A stretch of 64,000 nucleotides of DNA from an uncultured Verrucomicrobia subdivision 3 bacterium. Lineage in GTDB: Bacteria; Verrucomicrobiota; Verrucomicrobiia; Limisphaerales; UBA11358. The DNA lies in NCBI GenBank assembly GCA_903872345.1, contig CAIQKM010000200.1, positions 1 to 64,000 on the forward strand. The letters run 5' to 3'. The translations under genes were made by a program, and so were the position numbers. Under the pieces are notes generated by a model. It was not told where the DNA came from. It saw only the letters and a program-made list of their open reading frames with translations, and ran no database searches. This document shows, piece by piece, positions 29,012-38,480 of the stretch (position 1 is the first letter of the stretch; each line of letters begins with the position of its first letter).

Positions 29012-32000
29012 TCACGGGACCGACAACAGAAAGAACGCCGGCCCATTGGTCCAGGGCAAAGTATTGGTAAGATTAAAGCCGCCGCCGTTGCTGAATTGGT
29101 TGGTGGCGAGGGTGGTCCAATTCGTGAGCGGAAGGGCGGGGTTGGAGCTGGCCAGCACCCGGTAATTGCCCCCCGCCGGTCCATTGGTTCCGCTCAGGAC
29201 CAGCAGTCCGCCGCCGACCTGCACATGGTTGATTACCGGAGCGGTCACGACCTTCAAGGGCGCACTCGCCGCATTGGTGCCGGCCATGCCGCTTACCGTA
29301 AGGGTTACCACATAAGTGCCGGGGCTGGCAAAGGTATGGGGCACGGTGGTTCCGTTCGTATTCACGATCTGTCCATCGCCAAAATTCCAGTTGCGGTTGG
29401 TGATGGCACCCACCGAGGAGTCGGTGAACACCACGGTAAACGGCGCCGCCCCGTTGGTGGAGCCTGTCGAAAAGCCGGCCAATAATATTTGGAAGTTGGT
29501 TAATGCCACACTGCTCGCCGTGGTCACCACCTCAAAGCTGGCCCCGTTGACGCCCGCCGCCGGCACCCGATGGTTGACCACGTTGGTGAAGCTGCCATTT
29601 AACGTTCCCCCGGCCGTGAGCAGGGTAAAACTGTTGGTGGCCGCTGGCACCCAATTGTTGATCAGCGTGACGACCAGGCTGCCGTTCACCGTGACGTTGC
29701 CACTCACCGCCAAAGTATCATAGTAATTTGCCGGATTCGTAAACGTGGTAGCCGCATTTAGTCCGCCCAGGTCAATGGCCAGCGAGGTGGTGTTGCTGCA
29801 AAAGTAATTGCCTTGAATCAAGGTGCGACCCGGAATGCCTTGACCACCGGGAGCCAAGCACCCGCCCGTGTTGATCAGGGTATTGGTGGGCTGTCCCCAG
29901 AGATTGGTTGGGTTGAAGGTATTCACCGTCAAGGTCCCACCGGTAAAGGCGAAGAGATTCGTGCCGCCCGCCGCCGCCGGATTGGCGGACACGGTTCCGG
30001 CTATTTTGAGTGCGCCAGCGTTCAGAAAATACCCGGTAAGTCCATTGGTTCCCGCCGCGTTGAACAGGAGGTTTTGATTGCCTGAACCGCCATTCACGCC
30101 CACGAACGCGGTGCCACCGTTTTGCCAGATGGTCGCGGTGCCGCCCCCGATATTTTGGCCCAAGGCCAGGCCGTCGTATTGCAAGGCCCAGATATCCAGC
30201 GTGCCACCGGGGAAGATGGTGATGCTCGCGGTTTCGCCGGCGCTCATTCCGCCATTGCCGAAGTCGAACCGGTTTTCGTTGATCGCACCGGCGTAGCGGG
30301 TGGAGTTCAACCGGAGCGTCCCGCCATTTTGAATTTGCCAGATACCTTTCACGCCGCGCGCCCCGCTGGTTTCCAAAGTGGCGCTGGCGATGATATTGGT
30401 GCCCAGCATGTAGGGTCCGCCATTGCCGCCGATTCGCGGGGCAAACCAATAGCCGTTGGTGAGCAACAATGTTTGGTTGGCACCCAGATTACGCAAGTCG
30501 GTGCCGAGGTTGGGCAGAACGGTGGCGCCACCAGCCAAGGTTAGGACGTTGCTGGCGGAATTGAAAATGGTGTTGAAGTAATTGGTGCCGCCGCCCGCGG
30601 CAAACGTGAGGGTCAATCGGCCACTGCCGCCGGTATTATTGATGGCGCTGTTGGTACCATTTCCGGCAATGACCCCGGCGGGCGCGTACGCGTCCGGACG
30701 GGCGAACAGGAGGCTGCCACCGGCCAGAACGATATTGCCGGGAATGGATCCGGACCCGGTGCCATCATCCACCTGCAACACCCCGCCATTCACAAGCGTG
30801 GTGCCCGCGTATTGATGGTTTGCCGCCAGCACCAGAGTACCGTTATTCAAGGTCAGCGAGCCCGGTCCGGTAATGGGGTTGGTAATGGTCAAAGTGTTGG
30901 CCAGGGTGAAGGTCCCACCATTCGTGCTCAAGTTTACTGGCCGGTTATTGAGGGTGAAGAGGCCGCCGGACGTGATTTGCAACGTTCCGCCATCCAACAC
31001 CAGGCCGCCACCGGGGGCGCCGAGATTGGCATCCGCCGCGATGGCCACCGCGCCGCCGGAAATGATGGTGCCGCCGGTGTAGGTGTTATTGGCACCCAGC
31101 GTCAGCGTGCCGCTACCGGCATTCACCACCGTGCCGGTGCCGGCGATGATCCCGCTGACCGTGACATTGCCGGATTGGTTAAAGCGGAGAAGGGAATTGT
31201 TGGTGATCGCGCCAGTGCCCAGGTTGCCGGATATGCCACCGTTGCCCAGTTGCAGGGTGCCTTGATTAATCCACGTTGAACCAGTGTAGTCGTTGGTGGT
31301 CAGGATTATTAGCGTGCCCGGCCCGGCTTTCGCCAGGCTGGTAACCCCGGAGATTTTTCCGGAACCACCCAACGTGTAGGTTTGCGCAGCATTACATACC
31401 AGCGCCGACGGTTGGACCGTGGTGGATAAATTGACAGCCGGCCCGGTGGATCCAGAATCGTCAAAAGTCACGGCGTCACCATCCCAAAAAGCGGCGGCCT
31501 GACCGGCGGCCAACCACAGCGGACGGTTCGTGTCCTGCGCATCCCAAACATTGTTCGTACCGTCACCCCGCCAAACAAGGCTGGCGGGGATGTGGCCCGG
31601 GGAGTACGGGGTAAAACTGGCGGCGGCGACCGCCCATACCTGACCATACTGGTTTGTGGCAAAAAAACGGTAGTAATAGGGCCGGTTAGCCAGGCCGCTT
31701 AAATTGGTGCTCAAAGCGCCGGCTCCCCGCAGACCCAAGGGGGTGAGGTTTGACCAGGCCGACATGTTGGTTCCGCCATCATTGGTTCCCCAACCCAGGA
31801 AAACGAATGTGTTGAGGTCAAACTGAGGAAAGACCAGGGTGCCATTGACCGTGGCGGTGCCCGGTCCCAAGGCGGTGGCGGGTTCGGTGGTCACGTAGGG
31901 ACCGTAACCGGACGCGTTGGTGCGGATTTCGTCGTTGTAAAGGCCCATCATCTCGACCGGGAGTGGCGTGAAATGAGGCATGTCCGAATAGATCGGTGAA

Positions 32001-34420
32001 TTGGGCGCCAATCGCAAATCGGCGGCCGCCAGATTCAGAAACCCGGGATCGTTGGTGTAGGCCAGATTTGGACCCGACTGCAAGGTCGCGGCAGTCGCGG
32101 CGGTGAAGGTATTACTGGCGACGCCAATGACGACCTGCTGCCAGGTATAGGCCGTGGTGCAATTAAACATCGCATTTTCCTCAATTGTCGAACCAACCGG
32201 CGAGACCACCACCAACCCTTCATTGGAGTTCAGGCCAATATTATTGTAATGGTCGAGATATTGCTGTTCCCCCGCCGTCGCCTGGGAGCCGGTTTCGGTG
32301 GCGAAACACTGTTGTTCGCCCGTTCTGGGAACGGTGAGGTTCACCAGATTGCAATAGACATGAGCCTGGCGATGATCCTGGTCGAAGGTGATGCCGTCCT
32401 CCAGCGGACTGTCGTGAACATAATTATAACGGAAATAATTATTCCCGCTGCTGGCAAAATAAGTGTAGCCGTAAATGCCGCCAATCCCGCTGGAAATCTG
32501 GCCGAAGTTGGCCAGTTCATTGTATTCAATGCGCGCATCCCACGTGGTGCCATGCAGAATTCCCAAATGCGGCATCGCGGTGAGCAGGTTGTGGGCCACG
32601 CGCATGCCCGCCACATTCGTGCCCGAACTGCCGGCCCCGTTGCCGCCCAGGTCCACCGGGGTGTTATACACCCGGGCAATGACGCCGGAATTGGTGATGA
32701 TATTATTCACCACAAAATTTCCGGCCGCCACCCGGGGAGAACTTGAGGCGTTGCCGCCATGCAACAAGACTCCGCCCCCGCCCAAATTTTGCAGGAGACA
32801 GTCCAAAACCCCGTTGGTGTAGCCGCCGTTCAGGTCAACCGGGTAGTTGTTCATATTCTGCAAGGTGCAACCCAGGATGAGATTATTGACCCCGTTGGTC
32901 ACCAGAATTCCCTGCGCCAGTCCGTCCTCGATGGTGAGTGATTGCAGCACCACATTGGTGGTTTGGGTGAGTTGCACCAGCGGCGCGGCAAAATCGGCAA
33001 TCACCACACTGCCATCGGCCAGGGCGCCCGGTGCGTAAAAATAAATTTTCCCGCGTTTGAAATCGATGGCCCACTCGCCTGGTTGATCCATATCTTCCAG
33101 CAGGTTCATGACCCAGTAGCGTTCCGCGAGACTGCCCAGCGGTTGGTTGTATTTGTAGCCGATGCCACCCTGAACCGACAAAGTATTGGTGATTTCGATC
33201 ACTTGGTTGGTCGGGTCAATCCCCAGCACCTGCACGGCGTCGTTTTGCCAGTCCACCCGCCAGAAACCCGAGACCCAAACGCCGCCATTCGTGAGCGCCG
33301 ACTGCCAGCGGGCCACTTCGGTGGCGTTGGAGGCATAATAGTGAAAGGCGCAGCCCACCGGGACGGCTACCCCGGCGCTGTTGGTGTAGATTCCCGGATT
33401 ATTAAGGTAGTTGGTGCTGCCCGGCCCCGTGGTGGGCACGCCATCCATCAAGCTATACGTCGTGCCCAAGTTGTCATTGGTCAGGCTGTGGTTGGGATAG
33501 CGGGAGAGCCACATGCGCTGGTTGTTATAGAATAAATCGCAAATGCCGCCCGAGGCACCCGGCGAATACGCGTTCATGGTCACCCAGGTGCCAAAATGAG
33601 CGGGAAACGGTCCCCGATGCGCAATGCCGGCCGCCGCCAGGTCCAATTCCCAAACGTTGGCGGGACTCACCCCGGCGGGCAGGCGATTGGTTTGGCTGCT
33701 GTTCAAAGGCACCAACGTGGTGGCACGAATTGGCGTGCCGGCGGAAATCACCACTGTTTCCCCGGGGTAACCGGCGTAAACGATCGGTGATGTCATGGTG
33801 CCGGAATCCTGGCTGGTGAGCACAAAGGTGTTGGTCCGCCAGTACGTTCCGCCGCGCAACCAGACCGTCACTCCCCCCGCCGGCAACGGGCGGGGCAGGG
33901 TGCGCACCGTATTGCGGGCCTGTTCCAAAGTCAGAAAAGGCGCCGCCAGCGTGCCGGGATTGGTGTCCGCACCATTCGTCGCCACATAATAAAAGGCCGC
34001 GCTCGCGGGCTGGGGGATGCGCACGCGCACCTGCCAGAAAACGTTGGAGGCAACGCCATTGGACAGGGTTTGGTAGCAGGCCAGTTCGTGCGTCCCCACG
34101 TCCGCCCAACCGGGCGCATACGTGAAGGCCGGCCCGTTCGTGCCCACGATGCCATTGGTGCTTACCAACGTGCCCTCCATCCGCCAGGCATAATTGGCGG
34201 CTTGCGCGGGCACGGTGAAGGTGAACGCACTGCCGGCATCCACCACGGTCTGGCCGGCCCGCAGGGCGGGGCAATACAGGCTCAACAGCACGCCAAACAG
34301 GACGCGCCAACGGATCCGCGTCCGCCGGGCCGGGCCGCTGGCGGTGGATTTTAACAGCGGGGGTGAAATACGTCCGTCAGGTTGGCATGGTTGCATGGCA
34401 GGACAGGCTGGTTGTTTCAT
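29012..34420 (-). CDS. Giant beta-helix plus autotransporter-repeat plus PKD protein (copy 2)
   Basis: An 1802-aa protein with the same architecture as the one at 20379-25823. It has an N-terminal signal/transmembrane stretch (RVLFGVLLSLYCPALRAG), an Ig-like domain, a DUF1565-like module (FYYVATNGADTNPGTLAAPF), a right-handed beta-helix to about residue 760, a fibronectin-like segment, autotransporter-associated repeats (GSGTLTLGANNTYTGGTII), the closing LAPG...YYD module, a PKD domain (NWNFGDGQIVN) and a C-terminus ending FFLLSVP. The basic, Pro-rich N-region before the hydrophobic segment is unusually long. A second ATG at 34396 is possible. It carries its own operator (site G) and is probably extracellular. 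Confidence 0.85.
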   Translation of the reverse strand: MKQPACPAMQPCQPDGRISPPLLKSTASGPARRTRIRWRVLFGVLLSLYCPALRAGQTVVDAGSAFTFTVPAQAANYAWRMEGTLVSTNGIVGTNGPAFTYAPGWADVGTHELACYQTLSNGVASNVFWQVRVRIPQPASAAFYYVATNGADTNPGTLAAPFLTLEQARNTVRTLPRPLPAGGVTVWLRGGTYWRTNTFVLTSQDSGTMTSPIVYAGYPGETVVISAGTPIRATTLVPLNSSQTNRLPAGVSPANVWELDLAAAGIAHRGPFPAHFGTWVTMNAYSPGASGGICDLFYNNQRMWLSRYPNHSLTNDNLGTTYSLMDGVPTTGPGSTNYLNNPGIYTNSAGVAVPVGCAFHYYASNATEVARWQSALTNGGVWVSGFWRVDWQNDAVQVLGIDPTNQVIEITNTLSVQGGIGYKYNQPLGSLAERYWVMNLLEDMDQPGEWAIDFKRGKIYFYAPGALADGSVVIADFAAPLVQLTQTTNVVLQSLTIEDGLAQGILVTNGVNNLILGCTLQNMNNYPVDLNGGYTNGVLDCLLQNLGGGGVLLHGGNASSSPRVAAGNFVVNNIITNSGVIARVYNTPVDLGGNGAGSSGTNVAGMRVAHNLLTAMPHLGILHGTTWDARIEYNELANFGQISSGIGGIYGYTYFASSGNNYFRYNYVHDSPLEDGITFDQDHRQAHVYCNLVNLTVPRTGEQQCFATETGSQATAGEQQYLDHYNNIGLNSNEGLVVVSPVGSTIEENAMFNCTTAYTWQQVVIGVASNTFTAATAATLQSGPNLAYTNDPGFLNLAAADLRLAPNSPIYSDMPHFTPLPVEMMGLYNDEIRTNASGYGPYVTTEPATALGPGTATVNGTLVFPQFDLNTFVFLGWGTNDGGTNMSAWSNLTPLGLRGAGALSTNLSGLANRPYYYRFFATNQYGQVWAVAAASFTPYSPGHIPASLVWRGDGTNNVWDAQDTNRPLWLAAGQAAAFWDGDAVTFDDSGSTGPAVNLSTTVQPSALVCNAAQTYTLGGSGKISGVTSLAKAGPGTLIILTTNDYTGSTWINQGTLQLGNGGISGNLGTGAITNNSLLRFNQSGNVTVSGIIAGTGTVVNAGSGTLTLGANNTYTGGTIISGGAVAIAADANLGAPGGGLVLDGGTLQITSGGLFTLNNRPVNLSTNGGTFTLANTLTITNPITGPGSLTLNNGTLVLAANHQYAGTTLVNGGVLQVDDGTGSGSIPGNIVLAGGSLLFARPDAYAPAGVIAGNGTNSAINNTGGSGRLTLTFAAGGGTNYFNTIFNSASNVLTLAGGATVLPNLGTDLRNLGANQTLLLTNGYWFAPRIGGNGGPYMLGTNIIASATLETSGARGVKGIWQIQNGGTLRLNSTRYAGAINENRFDFGNGGMSAGETASITIFPGGTLDIWALQYDGLALGQNIGGGTATIWQNGGTAFVGVNGGSGNQNLLFNAAGTNGLTGYFLNAGALKIAGTVSANPAAAGGTNLFAFTGGTLTVNTFNPTNLWGQPTNTLINTGGCLAPGGQGIPGRTLIQGNYFCSNTTSLAIDLGGLNAATTFTNPANYYDTLAVSGNVTVNGSLVVTLINNWVPAATNSFTLLTAGGTLNGSFTNVVNHRVPAAGVNGASFEVVTTASSVALTNFQILLAGFSTGSTNGAAPFTVVFTDSSVGAITNRNWNFGDGQIVNTNGTTVPHTFASPGTYVVTLTVSGMAGTNAASAPLKVVTAPVINHVQVGGGLLVLSGTNGPAGGNYRVLASSNPALPLTNWTTLATNQFSNGGGFNLTNTLPWTNGPAFFLLSVP

Positions 34421-34466
34421 GGTAGTGAGGAAACCATAGCCCGGATTTAGTCCGGCAAAAGGGGTT

Positions 34467-34497
34467 GAATTACGGCGGGGGGGGCTAATGTTACTTC
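34467..34497 (-). promoter_or_regulatory. Operator site G (divergent copy)
   Basis: Plus-strand GAATTACGGC at 34467-34476 and ATGTTACTTC at 34488-34497 keep the 21-bp period and the G/C-rich spacer, but both halves have A for G in the TTGCGTC core. It lies 47 nt upstream of the giant-protein start at 34420 and just past the end of the regulator gene. Confidence 0.55.
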
Positions 34498-34537
34498 ACC
34501 CGGCCGGGGGACGGTGCGACCGGATTGTCCGTGCCGG

Positions 34538-35722
34538 TCAGGCGCTCTTGCCGCGTTTGTTCAACATGCGTTCGCGCCAGGCGGTGGGGGAAATGCCCGT
34601 GGCTTGGCGAAAGACTTGATTGAGCCGGCGGCGGTCAAGCAGGCCGCATTGGCGGCCGACGACTTGCAAACTCGGCGGTGGCTCCTGCAGGAGCAATTCC
34701 TGGGCCCGGCGGATGCGCTGCTGAATGAGATAGGCATGGGGGGTTTCCCCGATGACCTGGCGAAAGCGCCGCTCCAGGGTGACGCGGGAGATATTCACCC
34801 GGGCCAGCACGTCGGCAATGTTAATGGGTTCGAAGCCGTGGGCCCGAATAAATTCCACCGCGTGCGCCACCTCGCGATCTTCAATCGCCATGGTGGCTGT
34901 GGAAACCCGTTCGACCACGCCCAGGGGCGGTACGGTGACGGTGAAATTATCCAGGGATTTGCCGGACATGAGGTCGTCCAGACAGGCCACGGCGAGGCGG
35001 CCGAGCAATTCCTGGTTTTCCTGCGCCGCGCTGAGCGGCACCGGACAGAGTGGCAATACTTCGCTATGACAGCCGGTGGTGATCATCACCACGTCCCGCG
35101 GGATTTCCAGCCCCGCCTCGCGACAGGCGGTCATGAGGGCCGGGGCATCCCAGTCATCCATCAGGACGATGGCCGCCGGGGGTTGCAGCGTCCGCACCCA
35201 GTCAGCAAACCGGCGTTTTTCCTCGGGAGCAACGGGCTGGGGCAGGAAGGGTTGCTCGGTGCGGAGGTGAAACAATTGCGGCTTGCAGCCCTGGGCCCGG
35301 ACGGTTTCCAGAAACGAAGCACAACGGTCCTGAATGAAACTGCCGCCGGGAACGATCACACAGCCAAAGCGCCGGAAGCCCTTTTCCAGGAGATGCTCCG
35401 CCGCCTGCCGGCCAATGGCCCGGAAATCATGCCGCACGGTGGGCACACCGGGATCGGCCAGCCAGGAGGAAATGTTAACCACGGGAAACTTGATTTTTTT
35501 GGCCTCCCGCCGCATGGCCTCGGACATGATGCGGACGATGGCGCCATCACAATCCAGGGTGCGTAAAAACTGAAACGCCTTCACCGAGGCCTCGGCCGAA
35601 AAGACAAACCGCCAACGACCCGTCTCTTCCGCGTGGCGGGCCACCGCCACGCTGCTCAGGTTGTTGATGGATTGAAAAACCGGCAGGCCGATCAGGGCAA
35701 TGCGTTTCTGCTTGGCTTTCAA
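34538..35722 (-). CDS. XylR-type transcriptional regulator (LacI-like sensor, AraC HTH)
   Basis: A 394-aa regulator. Residues about 8-265 resemble a periplasmic-binding/LacI-type sugar sensor (KRIALIGLPVFQ, then AIVLMDDWDAPALM and VVMITTGCHSEVLPL). Residues about 287-394 form a C-terminal AraC-family double helix-turn-helix (INIADVLARVNISRVTLERR, ISPTAWRERM). Length and order match E. coli XylR. The start is TTG at 35722, overlapping the GH105 stop as TTGA. It is the last gene of the 45040-34538 operon. It is the only AraC-type factor in the window and thus the best candidate to bind the tandem GACGCAAAAT operators. The ligand is probably a sugar or uronate from the target glycan. Confidence 0.9.
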   Translation of the reverse strand: MKAKQKRIALIGLPVFQSINNLSSVAVARHAEETGRWRFVFSAEASVKAFQFLRTLDCDGAIVRIMSEAMRREAKKIKFPVVNISSWLADPGVPTVRHDFRAIGRQAAEHLLEKGFRRFGCVIVPGGSFIQDRCASFLETVRAQGCKPQLFHLRTEQPFLPQPVAPEEKRRFADWVRTLQPPAAIVLMDDWDAPALMTACREAGLEIPRDVVMITTGCHSEVLPLCPVPLSAAQENQELLGRLAVACLDDLMSGKSLDNFTVTVPPLGVVERVSTATMAIEDREVAHAVEFIRAHGFEPINIADVLARVNISRVTLERRFRQVIGETPHAYLIQQRIRRAQELLLQEPPPSLQVVGRQCGLLDRRRLNQVFRQATGISPTAWRERMLNKRGKSA

Positions 35723-37554
35723 GGTTTCACCAGGTTGGCCGCCGCCCGCGCCGGCGAATTCGCTTCGGCATAATGCGGCTGGCTGACTTCGGAGTTTGCC
35801 CCGTTCAGCCCGGAATATCGATGGTTATTTTTGACGAGCCGGTCCATTTCGATGGCCGCGAACAGCACCGCGAACAGCCCGTGGGTGTCGTCATCATAAA
35901 AAGGCCGGCGGACATAGTATTCCTCATCCTCGGTACACATCGTTCCGGCGCAGATGTCATGCACCGTGCCGTCGGCCTCAATCCGGGAGTTTAGCGCCTG
36001 CCAGCCTTTGGCCGCCACGGGCTGGTAGGTTTTTTCGGGCAGCCAGCCGTGCTGGACGCCGCGCGCCAGGGCCATCACAAAAATGGCGGTACCGGAAACC
36101 TCCTTGGGGGAATCGGGCCGGTCGAGCACATTGAACCAGAAACCATCTTTCGCTTGCAGGCCGGCCAGCGAGGCGGCAATGGCTTGAAACTGGGCCAGAA
36201 TTTCGGGCCGTTTGGGATGATCTGCCGGCAGGTGCAGCAGGACTTCACTCATCGCCCAAATTGCCCAGCCGTTGCAACGAGACCAGTGCGGCAGTTTGAC
36301 GGGCCGGTCGGCATAACGGGCGTGCATGTACAGGCCGGCGGTCTCATCCCAGACTTGCGAATTGAACGCCACCGTCTGGTCGGCCGCATCATCCAGGAAT
36401 GCCTGCCGCAACGATTCATCTGCGATGTGACCCGCCGCATGCATCAGGAACGGAATTCCCATAAACATGTCATCCGTCCAAGTGGTGTATTTCACCGGAG
36501 TCGTGCGGGTGTAGATGCCGCAGCCCGGTAGCCGGATTTGCTCCGTCCGGGCATAGTCCAGCATCCGGGCAAACCATTGTTCGTACAACGCCCGGTTGGG
36601 AAATTCCTTTTCCTTCTCCAGCCGGTGAATGAAGGGCAGGGAGGGGGCCAGGGTGAAATCCAGCAGCGGAGCGTCAATGATCCAGTGGTTGGCGGATTCG
36701 ACCGCATTCAAGGTTTTGACCTGATGCTCCACGAAGGGAATACCTTCCAGGTGAAAGTCGCAAAAGCGGCTGGCATAATCCCAGTAAGCCTGTTTGCCCG
36801 TGGCTTCCGCGAGCCGTTGCATGGCCCAGGCGGTGCCGCCATTGTGGTAGTTCCAATGGTAATTGGTGCCCCAGGGACGGGGATCAATCAAATTGCCCAA
36901 TACTTCCACTTTTGGAATCGTCCAAGTAACGGGGCCGTCCAGTCCGGCGTACATTTTGCCGAAAACGAATTGCCGGCGGGCCGGTAGCACGGCGTCCAAC
37001 TCCGTGAACGTGCGCGGAAACGGTCCCAGCAGCAGCCAGTTGGTGAGGGTGGTGATTTTTTCATCCACTTGGGGAACACCGTGCAAACCGATGGCCGGGT
37101 GCGAGGCGCCATTGACGACGGCGCCCTTTTCACTCGGCGGCTGCAGATATACCCGCCATTCCCCGCCGGCCGTCTCGGAGCGGACCAGCAGAGTATTTGG
37201 GCCGGGCTGCAAGGTGACTTCAAATTCGTGCGTCAGTTCCAGACTGCGTTCATCCCGGCGCAGGTTCAGTTTTCGATCGCCGCCCAGGGCGTATACTTCC
37301 CGGCCATTCAGCCAGATGGCGCAGGCATCGCTGTGTTCCACCTGGATTGTCATATGCCGTTCGGCTGCGACCGTCAGGCGCGTCCAAGCATATGCCATGG
37401 CCGGCCGGCCGGTGCCCAGACTCCGGCCGAAATCCACGAAATGCATTCGGTCAAACATAGTCTGGGCGCGTGGCACCTCGAGCCGGTAGGCGAACGGAGT
37501 CTCACGAATCAACTTACCGGCGATCAGCTCGGCGGTTGCCAAAGGTTCTCTCAT
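35719..37554 (-). CDS. GH105 unsaturated uronyl hydrolase
   Basis: A 611-aa protein without a signal peptide, so probably cytoplasmic. Residues 1-165 form a beta-sandwich domain (HSDACAIWLNGREVYALGGD). The rest is an (alpha/alpha)6 barrel of the GH105/GH88 type with TTWTDDMFMGIPFLMHAAG, carrying the candidate catalytic Asp, and the family motif WSRCNGWAIWAMSEVL. The reaction is hydration-driven removal of the delta-4,5-unsaturated uronic acid from oligosaccharides made by polysaccharide lyases. This matches the two heparinase-like lyases in the neighbouring operons. Its ATG overlaps the stop of the upstream isomerase gene by 4 nt. Confidence 0.9.
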   Translation of the reverse strand: MREPLATAELIAGKLIRETPFAYRLEVPRAQTMFDRMHFVDFGRSLGTGRPAMAYAWTRLTVAAERHMTIQVEHSDACAIWLNGREVYALGGDRKLNLRRDERSLELTHEFEVTLQPGPNTLLVRSETAGGEWRVYLQPPSEKGAVVNGASHPAIGLHGVPQVDEKITTLTNWLLLGPFPRTFTELDAVLPARRQFVFGKMYAGLDGPVTWTIPKVEVLGNLIDPRPWGTNYHWNYHNGGTAWAMQRLAEATGKQAYWDYASRFCDFHLEGIPFVEHQVKTLNAVESANHWIIDAPLLDFTLAPSLPFIHRLEKEKEFPNRALYEQWFARMLDYARTEQIRLPGCGIYTRTTPVKYTTWTDDMFMGIPFLMHAAGHIADESLRQAFLDDAADQTVAFNSQVWDETAGLYMHARYADRPVKLPHWSRCNGWAIWAMSEVLLHLPADHPKRPEILAQFQAIAASLAGLQAKDGFWFNVLDRPDSPKEVSGTAIFVMALARGVQHGWLPEKTYQPVAAKGWQALNSRIEADGTVHDICAGTMCTEDEEYYVRRPFYDDDTHGLFAVLFAAIEMDRLVKNNHRYSGLNGANSEVSQPHYAEANSPARAAANLVKP

Positions 37555-38480
37555 AGGTTTGTCTCCTCAAATTTCAGTTTTAAATATCGGGCGCTCGCGG
37601 GCGCGGCGAAGGCATCCGCCTCCTCCAATAAAATCGGGATGCCCGGCCTTACTGACCGGATCCATTGCAGCACCGGGGCATAGCTGAGTTGCCCGCTGCC
37701 GGCGGGGACGGTTTTCAGTCCGCCCCGCTCCTGGATGAAATCTTTCGCATGTAACACGGCCACCTCCGGCCCGAGTTGATCGAACGCCTCCGCCACGAGC
37801 CGCCGCTGGTGCGACACATTTCCCGTGTCCAGCAGGTTCACCGGGTCCAGCACCACTTTCAGGTGCCGCGAACGGAGTGTGTCCAGGACGCGGCGCATTT
37901 TGGCGGTGGATGAAACGGTGTGGCTGGTGACCGCCTCCAGGCCGACGCAGACATCCAGTTCCTCGGCGAGGGCAACCAGCGGTTCCAGACTGGTCAGCAG
38001 GGTTTGAAACGCGGATTCATCATGGTTGGCCGGATGCGGCGAATAGTCGGGGTTGACGGAACCGCTTTCCAGGGCCACCAGGCGGCACCCGAAATCGCGC
38101 GCCACTCGCAGGTGGTCGCAGAAGAATTGCAACAGACCGCTACGCGTTCGGAGATCCGGGTGCAAGGGATTGATATAACACCCCAGCACGGCGATCTCCA
38201 CGCCCTGCCAGCGAAAGGCCTGACCGATATCCCGGGCGAACTCTGAGGTTAGATCGCCGGGTGCCAGGTTCAGTCCGGCAATTGCCTTGTTGAGTGCGAG
38301 TTGCACGCCCCCAAAGCCGGCGGCGGCGATGCTGGTCGCCAACGTTTGCACCGGTTGGCGGCCAAAGTCGTGAGCCCGTACCCCCAGATTAAGACGTGGG
38401 GCACAGGTCGGTCGGACATTAGCCATGGCGATTTGCGGTGACCGTTGCCGGTCCACTTGGCTGGAGGTTGAAAGGTTCAT
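37551..38480 (-). CDS. Xylose-isomerase-like TIM-barrel sugar isomerase/epimerase
   Basis: A 309-aa AP-endonuclease-2/xylose-isomerase-like TIM barrel starting at ATG 38480, with an ATGA overlap to the upstream gene. Metal-binding candidates are E in VALESGSVNPD, E in VCVGLEAVTSH, D in KVVLDPVNLLDTGN and E in PILLEEADAF. There is no signal peptide. It could interconvert uronates or keto-sugars released in the cytoplasm. Some members of this fold act as lyases on 3-keto-glycosides, which is of interest given the DUF1080 and oxidoreductase pair at 3098-5349. Confidence 0.8.
   Translation of the reverse strand: MNLSTSSQVDRQRSPQIAMANVRPTCAPRLNLGVRAHDFGRQPVQTLATSIAAAGFGGVQLALNKAIAGLNLAPGDLTSEFARDIGQAFRWQGVEIAVLGCYINPLHPDLRTRSGLLQFFCDHLRVARDFGCRLVALESGSVNPDYSPHPANHDESAFQTLLTSLEPLVALAEELDVCVGLEAVTSHTVSSTAKMRRVLDTLRSRHLKVVLDPVNLLDTGNVSHQRRLVAEAFDQLGPEVAVLHAKDFIQERGGLKTVPAGSGQLSYAPVLQWIRSVRPGIPILLEEADAFAAPASARYLKLKFEETNL

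Noticed and set aside
34518-34539. GACCGG/CCGGTC hairpin as the terminator of the regulator operon
   Set aside because: A six-bp stem that overlaps the stop codon region with a 10-nt loop and no U tract.
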